From: Cyclina sinensis
Taxonomy: Eukaryota > Mollusca > Bivalvia > Venerida > Veneridae
Assembly (NCBI GenBank): GCA_012932295.1
Contig: JAAONU010000001.1
Coordinates: 55,277,693 to 55,341,692 of the forward strand
Direction: 5' to 3'
DNA: 64,000 bases
This document shows positions 11,802 to 24,543 of the stretch, piece by piece; position 1 is the first letter of the stretch; each line of letters opens with the position of its first letter. Made by a program: the position numbers and the translations under genes. Below the pieces are notes generated by a model. That model worked only from the letters and a program-made list of their open reading frames with translations, did not search any database and was not told the DNA's origin.

Positions 11802-13159
11802 TCTCTTTGTGATGTAGGGAAAATGACCACTCACCTGTGTCCAAACATTACTAAATTTATCTAAGCACAAATGACGTAAGTCATATGCACGTGAGTGATG
11901 TCATTCAAGGCAGAAGAAATGAGGTCACTTGTGTAAATGGCTGTCAAAACAAAACTATGAATGGATTTTAATGCAATAGATGCTGGTAAAAAGGTATTGG
12001 TATTTTACAAAACTTTGATGAGTAAAATAGTCTTAAGATCTACTGGTTTACATGATTCGTAATTGGTTACTTAAATCATTAAAGTATTTTTTCTATTATA
12101 GATCTATATAAACTATTTTTCATCTTGATTATTGGTGTTTTGACACGTTCTCGATAGACCACAGGTGCTAGGTACATGCAATACCACATATAAACATAAC
12201 GACAAATTTCAGTTTACTATTTACATCATTTTTTTCAAAATTTTCATTTTCCTCCTCTACTAGATCTATATATATATATATATATTGTATATTGCTACTT
12301 ATTACTGCACTTGTTTTAACATTGTATACAAAAAGGCCTTACTCAGTAGCTGTTTATGATAAGAATAAAGCTTTGTATAAAATACTTCGTACCTTACAGT
12401 ATAGAAAGTCTGAGTGGGATTTCTGTTTCCTAGGCATAGCAACAAAGCACAAAGCATTGTATATATTTCTAAGGTTTTTGTTTAAAAAATAATCTTTAAT
12501 AACTTTCAAAAGTAATGCACTTTTTTTATAAAAAAAAAACAACTTTTTTTCAAAGTATGTAATGCAAAAAACAAACAAATTAATATATATGTATGTATTT
12601 GGTTCACAACAATGGTGATACAAGTCCCTCTTGGGAAAAACTGTCATAGCTCATCAATGCTTCATGATTTCGAAAACAGATCATAACAGGTATTAAAGAA
12701 GGTTATTTATTGATATACTGGTACATTTGTGTTCAAACGAAATACTTCGGAAATTCTGAAAATTTACTTTCCTTTTGGACATTGTTCACTTCCGCTTTCG
12801 TTTTTAATTGTCGTCTGCATCTGGCCTTGATCTTAAATGATTACTCTTCCGTGAAGGAAAATAGAATGAAATGAAACACTGTTTTTAATTTATTAGAAAT
12901 ATACACAATAAAACCTAGAGTGGTGTAGCACTCGCCATATTAAGGAAGTGTCCAACCATCTAATTAAAATACTTCAGACCAGGCTAGGTTTAAAAAATCA
13001 GAATTCAAAAAAATACTCATTACTTGAGAGATGTATTTTACATATTTTAAAAGATAAATGAATAATTAATCTTTCCGTGTAGATTTATATTTGATCATTA
13101 ACTGCGAAATAATTTTTTCCTGAAAACGTAGCGACAAAAGTCCTTTCCCAATATGGAAT
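11802..13159. other. intergenic, low-complexity AT-rich
   Basis: Contains a short (TA)n tract near 12266-12285 and several A- and T-runs. No gene recognised. Confidence 0.5.
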
Positions 13160-14047
13160 TATGTCTCCCCCCAAAAATGGGGGAGACATATTGTTTTTCC
13201 CCCGGTTGTCCGTCCGTCCGTCCGTCTGTCCGTCACAAAATCGTGTCCGCTCTGTATCTTCCAAAGCCCTTGAAGGATTTTTATGAAACTTGGGTCAGAT
13301 GTTCACTTCATCAAGGCGACGTGCAGAACCCACTTTGCGGGTGTGGTGTCTCAAGGTTAAGGTCACACTTGGAGGTTAAATGTCAAATGCCACAAAATGC
13401 TGTCCGCTCTGTATCTTCAAAAGCCCTTGAAGGATTTTTATGAAACTTGGGTCAGATGTTCACCTCATCAAGGTGACGTGCAGAACCCACTTTGCGGGTG
13501 TGGTGTCCCAAGGTCAAGGTCACACTTGGAGGCTAAATGTCAAATGCCACAAAATCGTGTCCGCTCTGTATCTTCAAAAGCCCTTGAAGGATTTTTATGA
13601 AACTTGGGTCAGATGTTCACCTCATCGGCGGAGACATATTGTTTTTCCCTGGTTGTCTGTCTGTCCGTCCGTCTGTCCGTCACAAAATCGTGTCCGCTCT
13701 GTATCTTCCAAAGCCCTTGAAGGATTTTTATGAAACTTGGGTCAGATGTTCACCTCATCAAGGCGACATGCAGAACCCACTTTGCGGGTGTGGTGTCTCA
13801 AGGTCAAGGTCACACTTGGAGGTTAAATGTCAAATGCCACAAAATCATGTCTGCTCTGTATCTTCAAAAGCCCTTGAAGGATTTTTATGAAACTTGGGTC
13901 AGATGTTCACCTCATCAAGGCGACATGCAGAACCCACTTTGCGGGTGTGGTGTCTCAAGGTCAAGGTCACACTTGGAGGTTAAATGTCAAATTTTACAAT
14001 CGTCTGATTCAATACTGCCTGCAGCATCTGGCTGGAGGGAGACATAT
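13160..14047. mobile_element. CGTCCGTCC-rich composite interspersed repeat
   Basis: It starts with ATGTCTCCCC and ends with GGGAGACATATG, an inverted terminal match. Inside are five copies of a unit of about 155 bp beginning CCGCTCTGTATCTTC (near 13243, 13404, 13558, 13691, 13849). The units contain GATTTTTATGAAACTTGGGT, CAGAACCCACTTTGCGGG and CAAGGTCAAGGTCACACTTG. Two CGTCCGTCC/CTGTCCGTC runs follow the GGAGACATATTG blocks. Several overlapping open frames exist only because the units repeat. The type resembles interspersed repeats common in bivalve genomes. Confidence 0.8.
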
Positions 14048-14689
14048 GTTTTTGTTCAATCAAAAACCATTTCTAGTTATTTAGAATGTTGACGCGAGTG
14101 GAGATATTTCCGACATAAAATTAGCACGAAATTCCCAAAGTTTGCGTCGAATAAGTTTGACTAGGCGAAAGTGTGCGGAAAAACTAATGGCGCCAATATA
14201 TGCCAAAACACAATTTATAATTAGTTATAAAGATTTTTGACAGGTTATTTGTCTTAGCTCTAAAGGTTGTTGTCTAATATAGTGTGTCGTCATATTGGAA
14301 TTTTGAGCTTTGTGGTGTTGAAATCTTTTGTAAGAAACAACCAGAGAAATTGAGGCCCGAAAATATTAAATAATCACAAGCATCCTTTGACTTGTAAATG
14401 CTTATTAACAGTTGCAATTTAAGAAACGCATTTACCATAGATGTTCGTCCTTAAATTTTATCTTTATTTAACTCATTACAGAGTAAGTTTCAAAAGATGA
14501 CCAGCTTACCTTATGATGTAAGTTATCTGTAAACTTGAGAGAAAACTTCAGCTTTTTACTGTGCTATAGCCTCGTAAATTCACCTGAGCACAAATTGATC
14601 AGGGTAAGTTTTTGTGATCGCCCGTAGTATGTCGTCTGCAGTTTTACTTTTTTGAACAATCAAGTTTTTAAAGCAGCCTTAATGACACT

Positions 14690-15010
14690 TTTTCAGAATG
14701 TTTGCCCTGATGATCTCTGGGACGAGCTCGAAACTGGGTCATATTGGATCCTAAACTAGGTCACCGATTCAGATCAAAGAGAAAATGTTGTGCGCACTCT
14801 AGAGGTCGTATTTTGGCACAATCTGCGTGAACCTTGCTTAGAATGTTTGGCATGGCGATTTTTTGGGTGAATTTGGAATTGGGTCAAGTAGGGTAAAACT
14901 TAGGTCAGTGGTTCTCCAGAGTTATTTCTTTGAATCCAATCTCCATTAAACTTGGTCAGACCGTTTGTTTTGGTAGTTTTCAAAAGAGCTACAAAATGTG
15001 TAAGTGGTTC
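14690..15010. repeat. degenerate interspersed repeat related to a common bivalve family
   Basis: Phrases such as CTAAACTAGGTCACCG, CACTCTAGAGGTCG and GAACCTTGCTTAGAATGTTT occur in the order expected of an abundant bivalve non-coding repeat. The copy is old and diverged. Identification rests on remembered pattern only. Confidence 0.45.
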
Positions 15011-16968
15011 AGAGAAAAGGCCATGAGCTGAAATCAGTGGAAAATTTTGAAAAGATTTTAACGGTAATATTTTTACCCACTTTTCACGAAACTTGTCAAC
15101 CTGTGACTTATGTTAATATAGCACATTAGCACATTGCCTATTTTTTTATCAATCACTTTAACATTTGAAAAAGCTCAGTCATTTTTCTCTCAGAATAACA
15201 TTCAGTTTTAGTCAAGTGGTTATATTTGTAATTTGTTTTTGCCTTCAGGTTCTAGGTACATTGACTCATACAATAGTTTGGACTATTGTAAAATTCAAAA
15301 ATTCTTTTAATAAAGATTTGAAAACAAACTACCTTAAACTCTGAAATTTTGGAAAGAACATTCTGCAGCCATATACAAAAAAAGACATCTTCCTTGTTTT
15401 AGATAGCGTATGCGTCGTGTTGACCAGAATGTTTAAACACACGGACTCGAATTCTATCGAACGGGTTCATAAAATCGGATACTTATAGATGTGAAAACTT
15501 TAGAATTGAACATAAATGATATTGCAGTTTCGTGCATTAGGGGATTGTCCACTACTTTCACATGCATGCTATTATCATTGTTCAAACCAAAAATGTTTGT
15601 AGAAGAGATGTTGGCATAGAATGTTTGTGACGACTGTTGCCAGATTGCCAGATCTGTATGCAGCTACCTTAACTGCAGATACTTAATGTTTTTGTTGTTT
15701 TAGATATTTGTGTCTGTAAAGAAAGGTACTTTGTATTATTTAACATTCTCATTTTCCTGGATTAAGATAAAAAAAATTGCATTTACAAGGAACAATGTGT
15801 AAGGAAATTTGTTCAGTATTCTTTAAAGAATGCAACATTGAGAATATCGAATTACATGTTTTAGCTAAGATCATGTTGATGCATGCATGTTTGTACGACC
15901 TTTTTTTATCATAAGTGTAAATTATACACTTCGGTATGCAAATATAAATTGAGAATGTTTTCAGATAAAATTTAGATTCAAACTTTAGATCTCAGTTTAA
16001 ATGCTAAGTTATATGTTACGTACAGTTACATGAAAAGAGAGTTTAATGAACATCCCAGTACAATTACGGCTTCTCTACAGCATATTTTTTTCATGTTTCA
16101 GAATTGACAGTCTGAATAAACAGAAAATACAACATAAATATAAAGACATTAGTTCAGTAAATTAATGAAGATTATTAGCGTTAATGTTTAAAGTCACACT
16201 TTTTTTGGATAAGGGTGTGGCGAATGGTCTTAATCAAAAAGCAAAAGTCTTGTCATATTCTCCAAAAGTCTGCTAGAAACGGAACTGCATATAGAAATCC
16301 CACTGTCCGTTTGTCCGTCCGTGCACAATTCGTATCCACTTGGCAAATCAGTCTTCTTTCTTCTCAAAAACTATTATTATCTATAATTCTTTTTGATGAA
16401 TTCATATCAGATAGGTCCAGAGCCGAAATATACCTGACGCTCTTGTAGAATGTTCTCTAATGACCCAATGTTCTGACAGGAGTTTTCAATCTTACATTTC
16501 GTGCAACGAACTGTTATAACATACTGTGCTGTGGAAACAGTCGTTCAGTACAATACCTTCATGAGATACTTGTATCAATTTACATACATCTTAACTCATC
16601 TAAAAGCCCAAAATAGAAAAATATGGAATAATAATGATTCGTTCTCACGACACTAAGTACCGTAATCAAAAGTCAGTAACAATAATGCCACAAAAACATG
16701 TTAAATTAAAACGAATGTTAAACCATCTTTGCTTACTTTTCCATATATGTAGAATAAAACGGTCGATTGTTCAGCATCATAAAATTATCATCATTCGTTA
16801 GCTGATACAGGTTTTCCGTGTACGCTTCAGTTGCTTTGTCCACCTGTGCTATTGATTTATACTTCCTATATATAACTTAACATTTAAGTGTTTAACAGAC
16901 GTGTAAAATGCGCTGATATTGATAACATTGTTTTGCAGGACTAGAAACCATGCGACGATTTTCCAGTG
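15011..16968. other. upstream region of the LicD-like gene, no other gene seen
   Basis: AT-rich sequence. A short GTCCGTTTGTCCGTCCGTGC run at 16304-16323 looks like a fragment of the CGTCCGTCC repeat family. A splice-acceptor-like TTTTGCAG ends at 16938, so the downstream coding exon may be preceded by a non-coding 5' exon. Confidence 0.45.
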
Positions 16969-17772
16969 ATGTTGAAATTTATTAAACTGACATTTATCAG
17001 ATTGAGTGTACTGGCTAAAAAGTGCGGATATAGACTGTTTCGTGGTCGGAAAACTGCAGTGGCTGTATTTTTATTGACATTGTTGGTGTTTCATATTACC
17101 ATATCGGTGCGATTTAGACAAAGTACATGTGATGTTTCCGAATCTAAAAATAATGAGCTACGGATTCTGATAAAAACTGTTTCGAAAGCGCTCGAAAAAC
17201 GTAACGTAACATACTGGTTGGACTATGGAACTGCTCTCGGGGCGTACCGACATTGTGACGTCATTCCCTGGGATCATGACGCTGACATCGGTTACCTGGA
17301 AACTGATTATAAGAAAGTAATCCAGGCAGCAGATGATGTAAACAAACTTCAATATTTCAAAATGAACAGTCTTATTGCAAAGTATAAAGACCATACCCTG
17401 GACTTGTTTCGATGGAAGAAAGTGAAGAACTGGTGGTCTTTTTCTTCAGTTTATAATTACATATCCGGAAATAATGACACGTCAGAAAATTATATGATGT
17501 ATGTGGTGATGCCAATGGATAACAGCGTTTTGATATACATTCGTAATTTTCTCTATGAATATTTTCCAGCCAAATTTATAGAAACGAGATCCCGAGTAAA
17601 ATTTGCAGACTTTGAAGCTTACGTAACCCGTGACATCACGGAATTAGTGAGGTGGAGATATCACTTTACTTATGACAATCCTGTTCCTTATGATCTTCAC
17701 TGCCTTAATGTTCTCACCTCATATAGTTCACGCGGTGAGTTGAAGAAAGCATGTCCTCAAGTTGTAAAGTGA
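16969..17772 (+). CDS. LicD-family (fukutin/FKRP-like) type II membrane phosphotransferase
   Basis: A 267-residue, single-exon protein. A hydrophobic segment at residues 29-47 follows basic residues (RGRK), so the protein is predicted to be type II, probably Golgi or ER, with a lumenal catalytic domain. That domain carries the LicD signature: YWLDYGTALGA at 82-92 and PWDHDADIG at 100-108, whose acidic DxD-type residues bind metal and nucleotide in the family. LicD proteins transfer phosphocholine in bacteria; animal relatives fukutin and FKRP transfer ribitol phosphate to glycans. The substrate here is unknown. N-glycosylation sequons occur at NVT 79-81 and NDT near 166. The ATG at 16969 was chosen; an upstream ATG at 16950 opens only a short out-of-frame uORF. 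It ends CPQVVK. A damaged paralogue lies at 24316-24543. Confidence 0.85.
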   Translation: MLKFIKLTFIRLSVLAKKCGYRLFRGRKTAVAVFLLTLLVFHITISVRFRQSTCDVSESKNNELRILIKTVSKALEKRNVTYWLDYGTALGAYRHCDVIPWDHDADIGYLETDYKKVIQAADDVNKLQYFKMNSLIAKYKDHTLDLFRWKKVKNWWSFSSVYNYISGNNDTSENYMMYVVMPMDNSVLIYIRNFLYEYFPAKFIETRSRVKFADFEAYVTRDITELVRWRYHFTYDNPVPYDLHCLNVLTSYSSRGELKKACPQVVK

Positions 17773-20327
17773 AGGAGCAAAAGTAAAAGAAGAAAGTTAT
17801 TAGGCCATTACTTATGGAGAGATATGGAGATGACATATAAGGACTACAGGTATAGCCATCTCATGGGTAAAATTCTAAAGGTGATTGGAGCAGAATGACT
17901 TAAAGTTGGGTAACTCCCTGACTAAATGCAGAAATGCAATTTTTGTTGAGGGTGGAGTCTTAAGATGCAATGATGTAATGGCCAGTACACAGTTAAACTG
18001 TTTGACAAACAAATACCACCTTTATTCTCTTGACTGATATGTTAATTGTCAACAAATGCCTACAGGTTATGTTAATGGATATGTTTCGGTTTAAAATACA
18101 GGTCGGCAATTCATCAATGAAAATGACTTTTTTCATAATCAGTCGAGCAAAGTTTAGTAATCAGCTTTAAAGGAATAAAATGTGTTGAACCTTGTCAGTA
18201 TTTTCAGATCTACAGCAAACATTTGCTTGGGCGTAAAAGAAGTGATGAAAATGAAACAACTTCTTATCACAACAGTTTTGTACATGGTTGCCTCAGATTT
18301 CTTCCTCAGTGAGGGCTTTATCTCCCTATTTTCAGATGCTGGGAATGTTTATAGGAACACAAGTCACTGAATGCTTCAGTGCACATTTTTACCAGTAACT
18401 GTACCTAACATATGTGATTTCATCAACAGGTGTTAACGAAGTCTCAGTTTAAATCATTAAATAAGGCGGACTGAAACACGACTGTTAAAACCATCTTTTA
18501 AGCAAAGATCACGAAACCACTTAATATATCAGAAATTTCAATGGTGTAACGTTATATGTTTTCCAAATATAGGTTTATATTGGAGTGAAGTTTTCTATAT
18601 TTTGTAAAACAGCTATAGGATTGGTTTTTAGTTCAACACCAATATTGAGCAGTCAATCGTAGACTGTTTACCCGCATGCTCATTCACTTCCGGTTGCTCC
18701 CTTTTCTTAAATACTCGTACAAGTAAAAACATAAATTCGTAATAATCTTATAGCAGCTAGTGCTGGTAATGTAGGCTATATCATTTAATAAGTCTTTAAA
18801 ACTGCAGGGTAGAAGCTGGGGTTTATGGCGAGATAAAAACTAACGCAAAGTTCAAGATATATGATAGTCATGAAGCGACGGCAAAAACATACAATAATAT
18901 AATAAATGTAACAAAAAGGAGGCTAAATAAAACCTTTCCTCACCGAAATCGAGTCAAATCAACTTGTTATGTGTCGTCGTAAATACACAAATATATTCAT
19001 CGTCATAGCTAAGCGACTCAGTTCAACTTTACTTTTTAAGAGTCTCGTCCTTGGGTACATATATAAAAATACAATTAGAAATATTAAAACATATATTTTA
19101 CACTTTGCCGATTCAACATAAAAAAACCAGACTAAAAAGAGAATACAGGAGTAATAAGCTACTTCTTTCTAAATTAAAGAAAAAAAAGGGGAAAAAAAGA
19201 ACATTACCTCTTTTATAAAACTCGATACATAGAAATCCTATATGATTTGTTTTTATCCTTTCATGCATTTTGTATATATAGGTTTAGAAATAATGATATC
19301 ACCAGCTTATGGTTTCATAGATTTTGAAAAAAAAATGAATAAGACTGAGAAAAAAGAAAAAGAAACATGTTGAAATGTGCAGTGTGAGTTAGAAAATGAT
19401 GAAAGAAATACAAAATACTAGGGATTGGAACGAATATTCGAAAATCGACTGAATATTCGAATCTGGAAATCAGATTCGAATATTCTATAATGATTTTTTT
19501 CTCAAACAAAGCATCATTTATTTTTAGAAATATAAGCATTCTGATTATGCAAAAAAAAAACCCTATCTCTTTGGTATTGTGTTTAGCGCGTGTCAAAAAT
19601 GGTCCAATTAATAAAATTGCAATGCATAATTGGCAGGGGCGATCGTTACGGATTAACAGTTTACAACAGGCGTAATTGTGATACATTTTTATCTTTTGTT
19701 CATTTTAATTGCCGCCCGTTTATTTCACAAATTTAAGTTGCTTGTCTAACAATATTCAAGGATTAACGTCATTTTGAAAATACATGTCCTACTGAGATAT
19801 CAGAACAGAACAAGATTTTAATTCGACTTGTACATGGTACATCGTCAATAATACAAAAGTAAACAAAATCATCTAAAAGTCACATGATGGTTAGACAGTA
19901 GTGTATATAAATATATAATTATAATAAATACACTAGTTTATGTGACAAATTTAAGGGAAAAAAAGCTACTGATATTTCAAACAGTTTTTTTTTCTTTTCT
20001 TTTTTTCTTTTTAGATTATAACATTTTTTTTATAAATTGGTTCAATATATTCTTTTTCCTGTGTCATGAGAAGAAAACAATAGTGTTAGTTAAAATCGAT
20101 GATTTAAACAATTACTGATTCCTACAATACCCGAGTTATATGAAATCTCTTTATTTCATAGAGTGAAACAATTTCCTAGATTAACTGAAGGTATGTGGAA
20201 ATCTAGGATCAGTCAATACACCTGTGAAACATAAGTAAATTATGTGAATACAGTATGAACAATTCCTTTATGTGTGAAAGCTCGGCTTTTTACTTGATGT
20301 TCTTTAAATCTTAGCAAATAAATATTA
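17773..20327. other. 3' flank of the LicD-like gene, no gene recognised
   Basis: AT-rich. A cluster of GAATATTCGAA-type palindromic words at 19430-19490 after ACTAGGGATTGGAACGAA resembles a terminus of a hAT-like MITE, but no partner end was found. Open frames at 18182 and 19315 show no family features. Confidence 0.4.
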
Positions 20328-20515
20328 ACTAAAATCCAATTTAACACATGGCGGACGGTTGAGTAAATACTGATGACAGCGTACTCGAAAGATGATACGG
20401 GCAAACAGATTTTACTGTGGACTAGCTTTATTTATTAAGCTCTTACATGGGATATTCATATTGTATTTCAAATTAACTGTATTTTAATAATCGCTGGCGG
20501 TTATGTTTAGTCATG
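20328..20515 (+). repeat. duplicated segment, copy 1 (downstream of the LicD-like gene)
   Basis: AACTAAAATCCAATTTAACA and the following sequence, including ATATTCAT and AATTAACT blocks, align with 25247-25440 in the same orientation. The surrounding LicD sequences are paralogous in the same order, so this is probably part of a local segmental duplication. Confidence 0.7.
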
Positions 20516-21101
20516 TTTTGGGTTGTCTGTCTGTAATCTGTAATTACGTGGATATATAGTTTTGTTTCTCAAGCTTCTAATAAATTATTCATATAGATAA
20601 TAACCAAAATGTATACCAAATGCAAAGAATTCTGCAACGCTTTTTAGCAATAGAAAAGACATCAGTTAATCTGGTTTAACGTTCAACAATCAACGTTAAT
20701 TTAAACCTGGCTTGAGATACAGATTGTGAAAGAGACAATCGATTTTCTATGAGAAAAAACAACAACAACATGAAATGGTATGAAGAAATTGATTTTCAAA
20801 GGGTCTAGACAGTAAGCTATATACACCTGTAAAAGGCTATGCATTCCATTGTTGAACCATGCCAATGTGACTAAAACTTGTACATGTAAGCGTAGTATAG
20901 CGAAGTGGCGATTAGGATCTGATTTTTATTAGCTTGGAACCATGCGTAAGGCATTGCAGCTCAATACTTAGATTTTTCGTGTCAGACTAAGTCAAAATAA
21001 CTCGACGGGAGTGTTTGCCTTGTTCCTCGAAGACCTAGAATTATTTCTTTTTTTTACAAAACAGCGTTGATTTTTGTTTATATCTGTATGATTTATGTAT
21101 C

Positions 21102-21320
21102 ATTCTTTTGTTTGCCGACGATATGGTCTTTAAAGGGAATGCTATTGAAAAATTACAACGTAGCTTAAACTCTCTGTATGAATATTTTGATACTTCGGAA
21201 TGGTTTTCTGTAAAAGAGACCAAGTAAGAAATCATGAAAGTTGGCTTTATTAAAAAAAAAAACGATTCACTTGTAGCAGTTGACGATTTCATCTACCTCA
21301 GAATGGTTCTTCATTTACAT
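21102..21320 (+). pseudogene. non-LTR retrotransposon reverse-transcriptase remnant
   Basis: The frame reads ILLFADDMVFKGN, the FADD catalytic motif of LINE-type reverse transcriptases. It continues LQRSLNSLYEYFDTSEW and VKETK, as in the LQ..LN.L..W....N..KT segment, is interrupted by an in-frame TAA at 21225, then continues EIMKVGF and DDFIYLRMVLH, matching the F.YLG motif with G replaced by R. No intact upstream or downstream domains remain. Weaker coding-like scraps may extend toward 21760. Confidence 0.75.
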
Positions 21321-22018
21321 TAAACGAAGTCTAATCGGTAGAAAAATAAAAGCAATAAATATAGTCCTCGTTCATATTAGATAAAAGGCGAAATATAGCC
21401 GCGCATATCATTTGTTCGATTTCTTTGCTGGATCAATTTTAAATTGAATAGAAATATAACATTAGAAGAAGGACAAGGCTGAATGACGATATTGATTGGT
21501 TATTTAGTTCTTCTATTGAAAGCACAAGTACAAAATCAGTAGACAACTTAAAAAGGCAACGCGCCATTTATTGTAATTTTAATCATAACATAACATAATA
21601 TAACATATCGTTTATTCGACATTAAATTGGATAAAATCTATAGTCGACAATAAAGTTAAAAGTATAAATCATATCCTATTTAATCATAGTTCTTATTTGA
21701 TTAATGCTATATAATCACATTTTTTGTCAGCTCTTTCAATTATTAGAAAATGGGCATATTTGAAGATGGATGTAAGGAAGTTAATATTTATTTAAGCATG
21801 ATCTTAAATGTAGTTTTCGAAGCAATACAATCTCGTAATACACTTGTGTAATGTGAAAATAGGCGCTTAAACATTCGTACATAAAAAAGAAAATTAGTCT
21901 ACGTGCGGGACACATATGAATTTCATCTATGTAAGAAAGTAATTAAAGTAAAATATATTAGCTAAAAAAAGTCCTAGTGCAAAATCTATATATGGATTCC
22001 CCTACGTTTAACGTAATT
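21321..22018. other. decayed retroelement flank, no gene
   Basis: Possible further degraded pieces of the same LINE (for example a phrase coding WLFSSSIESTSTKSVDNL near 21500-21555). There is no continuous frame. Confidence 0.35.
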
Positions 22019-22758
22019 GAAGTTTTCATGCCATCGAAATATAGTCCTTGTGTGGTATATACATATGAATTCTAGTACGTTTACAGCGAGTGTAAGTGTA
22101 GCGTTTCCATGCCAGCGAAATATAGTCTTAGTGTGGTGTATACACATGAATTCTAGTACGTTTACAGCGAGTGTAGCGTTTCCATGCCAGCGAAATATAG
22201 TCCTTTTGTGGTAAATACATATGAATTCTAGTACGTTTACAGCGAGTGTAAGTGTAGCGTTTCCATGCCAGCGAAATATAGTCTTAGTCTGGTGTATACA
22301 CATGAATTCTAGTACGTTTACAGCGAGTGTAAGTGTAGCGTTTCCATGCCAGCGAAATATAGTCCTTTTGTGGTAAATACATATGAATTCTAGTACGTTT
22401 ACAGCGAGTGTAAGTGTAGCGTTTCCATGCCAGCGAAATATAGTCCTAGTGTGGTGTATACACATGAATTCTAGTACGTTTACAGCGAGTGTAGCGTTTC
22501 CATGTCAGCGAAATATAGTCCTTGTGTGGTATATACACATGAATTCTAGTACGTTTACAGCGAGTGTAAGTGAAGTGTTTCCATGCCAGCGAAATATAGT
22601 CCTAGTGTGGTATATACACATGAATTCTAGTACGTTTACAGCGAGTGTAAGTGTAGCGTTTCCATGCCATCGAAATATAGTCCTAGTGTGGTATATATAC
22701 ATATGAATTCTAGTACGTTTACAGCGAGTGTAAGTGTAGCGTTTCCATGCCAGCGAAA
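22019..22758. repeat. 81/75-bp tandem repeat array (about 9 units)
   Basis: GAATTCTAGTACGTTTACAG recurs at 22067, 22148, 22223, 22304, 22385, 22466, 22541, 22622 and 22705. Spacings are 81 bp, or 75 bp where one TAAGTG hexamer is lost. All are multiples of three except the last (83), so both strands show long repetitive open frames that are not genes. Confidence 0.95.
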
Positions 22759-23846
22759 TGGCGGTAAATACTTTATAAGTATTTATGAATAACGAGTTCA
22801 TTTGATATATTCTGCCAAATTCCATCTAGCTTTTGGATTTAAGCCCCTAAAATGAATGAAGTTTATTTCGCCATATCGTTTAAATTAGAGATAAATTTTA
22901 ATATATATCTAATAAAAAGAACAAAGGATACAAAAAATGTTTAAGATCAGAAGTTTGTGAACTAAGTATGTGAGAAATTTTAGTATACAAGATAGGCCGA
23001 GATCCAGAACCATAAGTAGGTGCACACTTTGGTGTGGGTGTGAGATACAACATTACCATAACTATTTCAATGGCAATTCTAGGCTAACTAGGGATGGAGG
23101 CACGTTTCCCCTACTCAGGATCGGGCATGTAATGTGTTTCGTAATATTATATACACAATAGTTTACTTCATTGAAGAACAGACTTTTGTTCAGCTATTGC
23201 TAACTGTAATTGATTGTTTATAGATGTTTTGAAGCGGGTAACACATGGAACATGCTTTATTCTTCAGTCTGTTAACAGCTGTTTTAATTTGCTAAATCTT
23301 GTTTTATATCCGACTGTTTGCCTCGATAGACTGACCCGTAGCCATAGGGGAAATGTCTTCTTGTGATAACCTATCGCCATCCCTTACATTATACACCTAT
23401 ATAAAATCAACCGTATTGAACTATCTATCCGATCAGCAACGAAATCACAAGGTGAGCGAGCCATGCTCTTTGTAGATTTAGTATTTGATACATAGTCTAT
23501 TTTAAAAATACTTTTATTTACTCCATTGCATTTGCTTTTAAAGATCAACAAATACACCAGCAATCAACACAAATCGCTTAAAACGCTACATAATAATTAT
23601 AAAAAGATACATGTATCTTTATTTTGTAGTTGGCCTGAGAGCATCTGGTGTGGTCTGTGCTAAATAGTTAATTGCTCGAAAATAATAATATATCATATCG
23701 CTTTAAAGCCCAATAGCTGCTTTTCCGCGTTCCGTTTTGTATTGATTTGGTTTTCAGTTACGCTAACAAAAGGCTTTGCATCATCTATAAAGATTTCGGG
23801 TTGTGGTAATATGATTCATTATTGTATTATTCATTCAGTGAGTTAA
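22759..23846. other. intergenic, nothing recognised
   Basis: AT-rich sequence with no coding motif or repeat I can support. Confidence 0.5.
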
Positions 23847-24270
23847 CAGTCTGGCCATACCACGTGGTATATGATGTCATTTAGGCTGTCGCAAGCAGCA
23901 ATTTTTTCCTCAGTTCGGAGGAGGAAACTGCTGTAAGTATTTAATTCCTTCATCAATTTAAAGGGGATGTAGTGCATGCGAAGAGGAAAATTCTGCCCTA
24001 CATATAGGTCCTAATGTTTTTTTTGTCAGATGTACAGTTTTTCTTAACTTTCGGGAAATAAAGAGTTCGTAAAAATATTTTAGCTATCGCGAAAAGCACA
24101 TCAGTTTTCCCGAATGTTAGAAAATTGTGTACATCTGACAAAAGAATCATACGGGCCAATATGTAGGGCATAATTCTCGCATGCGCTATATACCATTGAA
24201 ACTGATGAAGAAATAAGATGCTTACATAAGTTTTCTCCTCCGAATCGAACCACGTGGTATGGCCACACTG
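23847..24270. mobile_element. foldback MITE, near-complete palindrome
   Basis: It starts CAGTCTGGCCATACCACGTG and ends with the reverse complement form CACGTGGTATGGCCACACTG. Inner blocks also pair: CTACATATAGG with the AATATGTAGGG region, and GTCAGATGTACAG with TGTACATCTGAC. The whole 424 bp can fold into one hairpin centred near 24060. No clear target duplication is visible. Confidence 0.85.
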
Positions 24271-24315
24271 GCTATTGTGTTCCGGGTACACCGTATTTAA
24301 TTTTAGATTAATTTA

Positions 24316-24543
24316 ATTCCCTGGGACCATGACCTAGCCATCGGTTACTTAGCAACCGATTATAAGAAAGTAATCTTAGCAGCAGAACATGTAAATAAAC
24401 TTCTGTATTTTAAAATGAACAGTGTTATTGCAAAGTATAAAAATCATACACTGAATTTGCTTCGCATAAAAGAAACTTATAATTTACTTAATGGTCTCGA
24501 ACCTGTAAATATATTGGATACACTGAACTTCGTGACCGGTTGA
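24316..24543 (+). pseudogene. truncated LicD-like paralogue
   Basis: A 75-codon frame ending in TGA at 24541 aligns with residues 99 onward of the LicD-like gene at 16969: IPWDHDLAIGYLATDYKKVI against IPWDHDADIGYLETDYKKVI, then YFKMNS and IAKYK blocks. The second acidic residue of the DHDAD motif is lost (DHDLA). The N-terminal half, including the membrane anchor and WLDYGT, is absent. It begins about 45 bp after a foldback MITE. Non-functional by sequence. Confidence 0.85.

Noticed and set aside
13153..14092. Six overlapping plus-strand open frames
   Set aside because: Frames shift between repeat units of a non-coding interspersed element.
21986..22825. Repetitive open frames on both strands
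   Set aside because: By-product of the 81/75-bp array.
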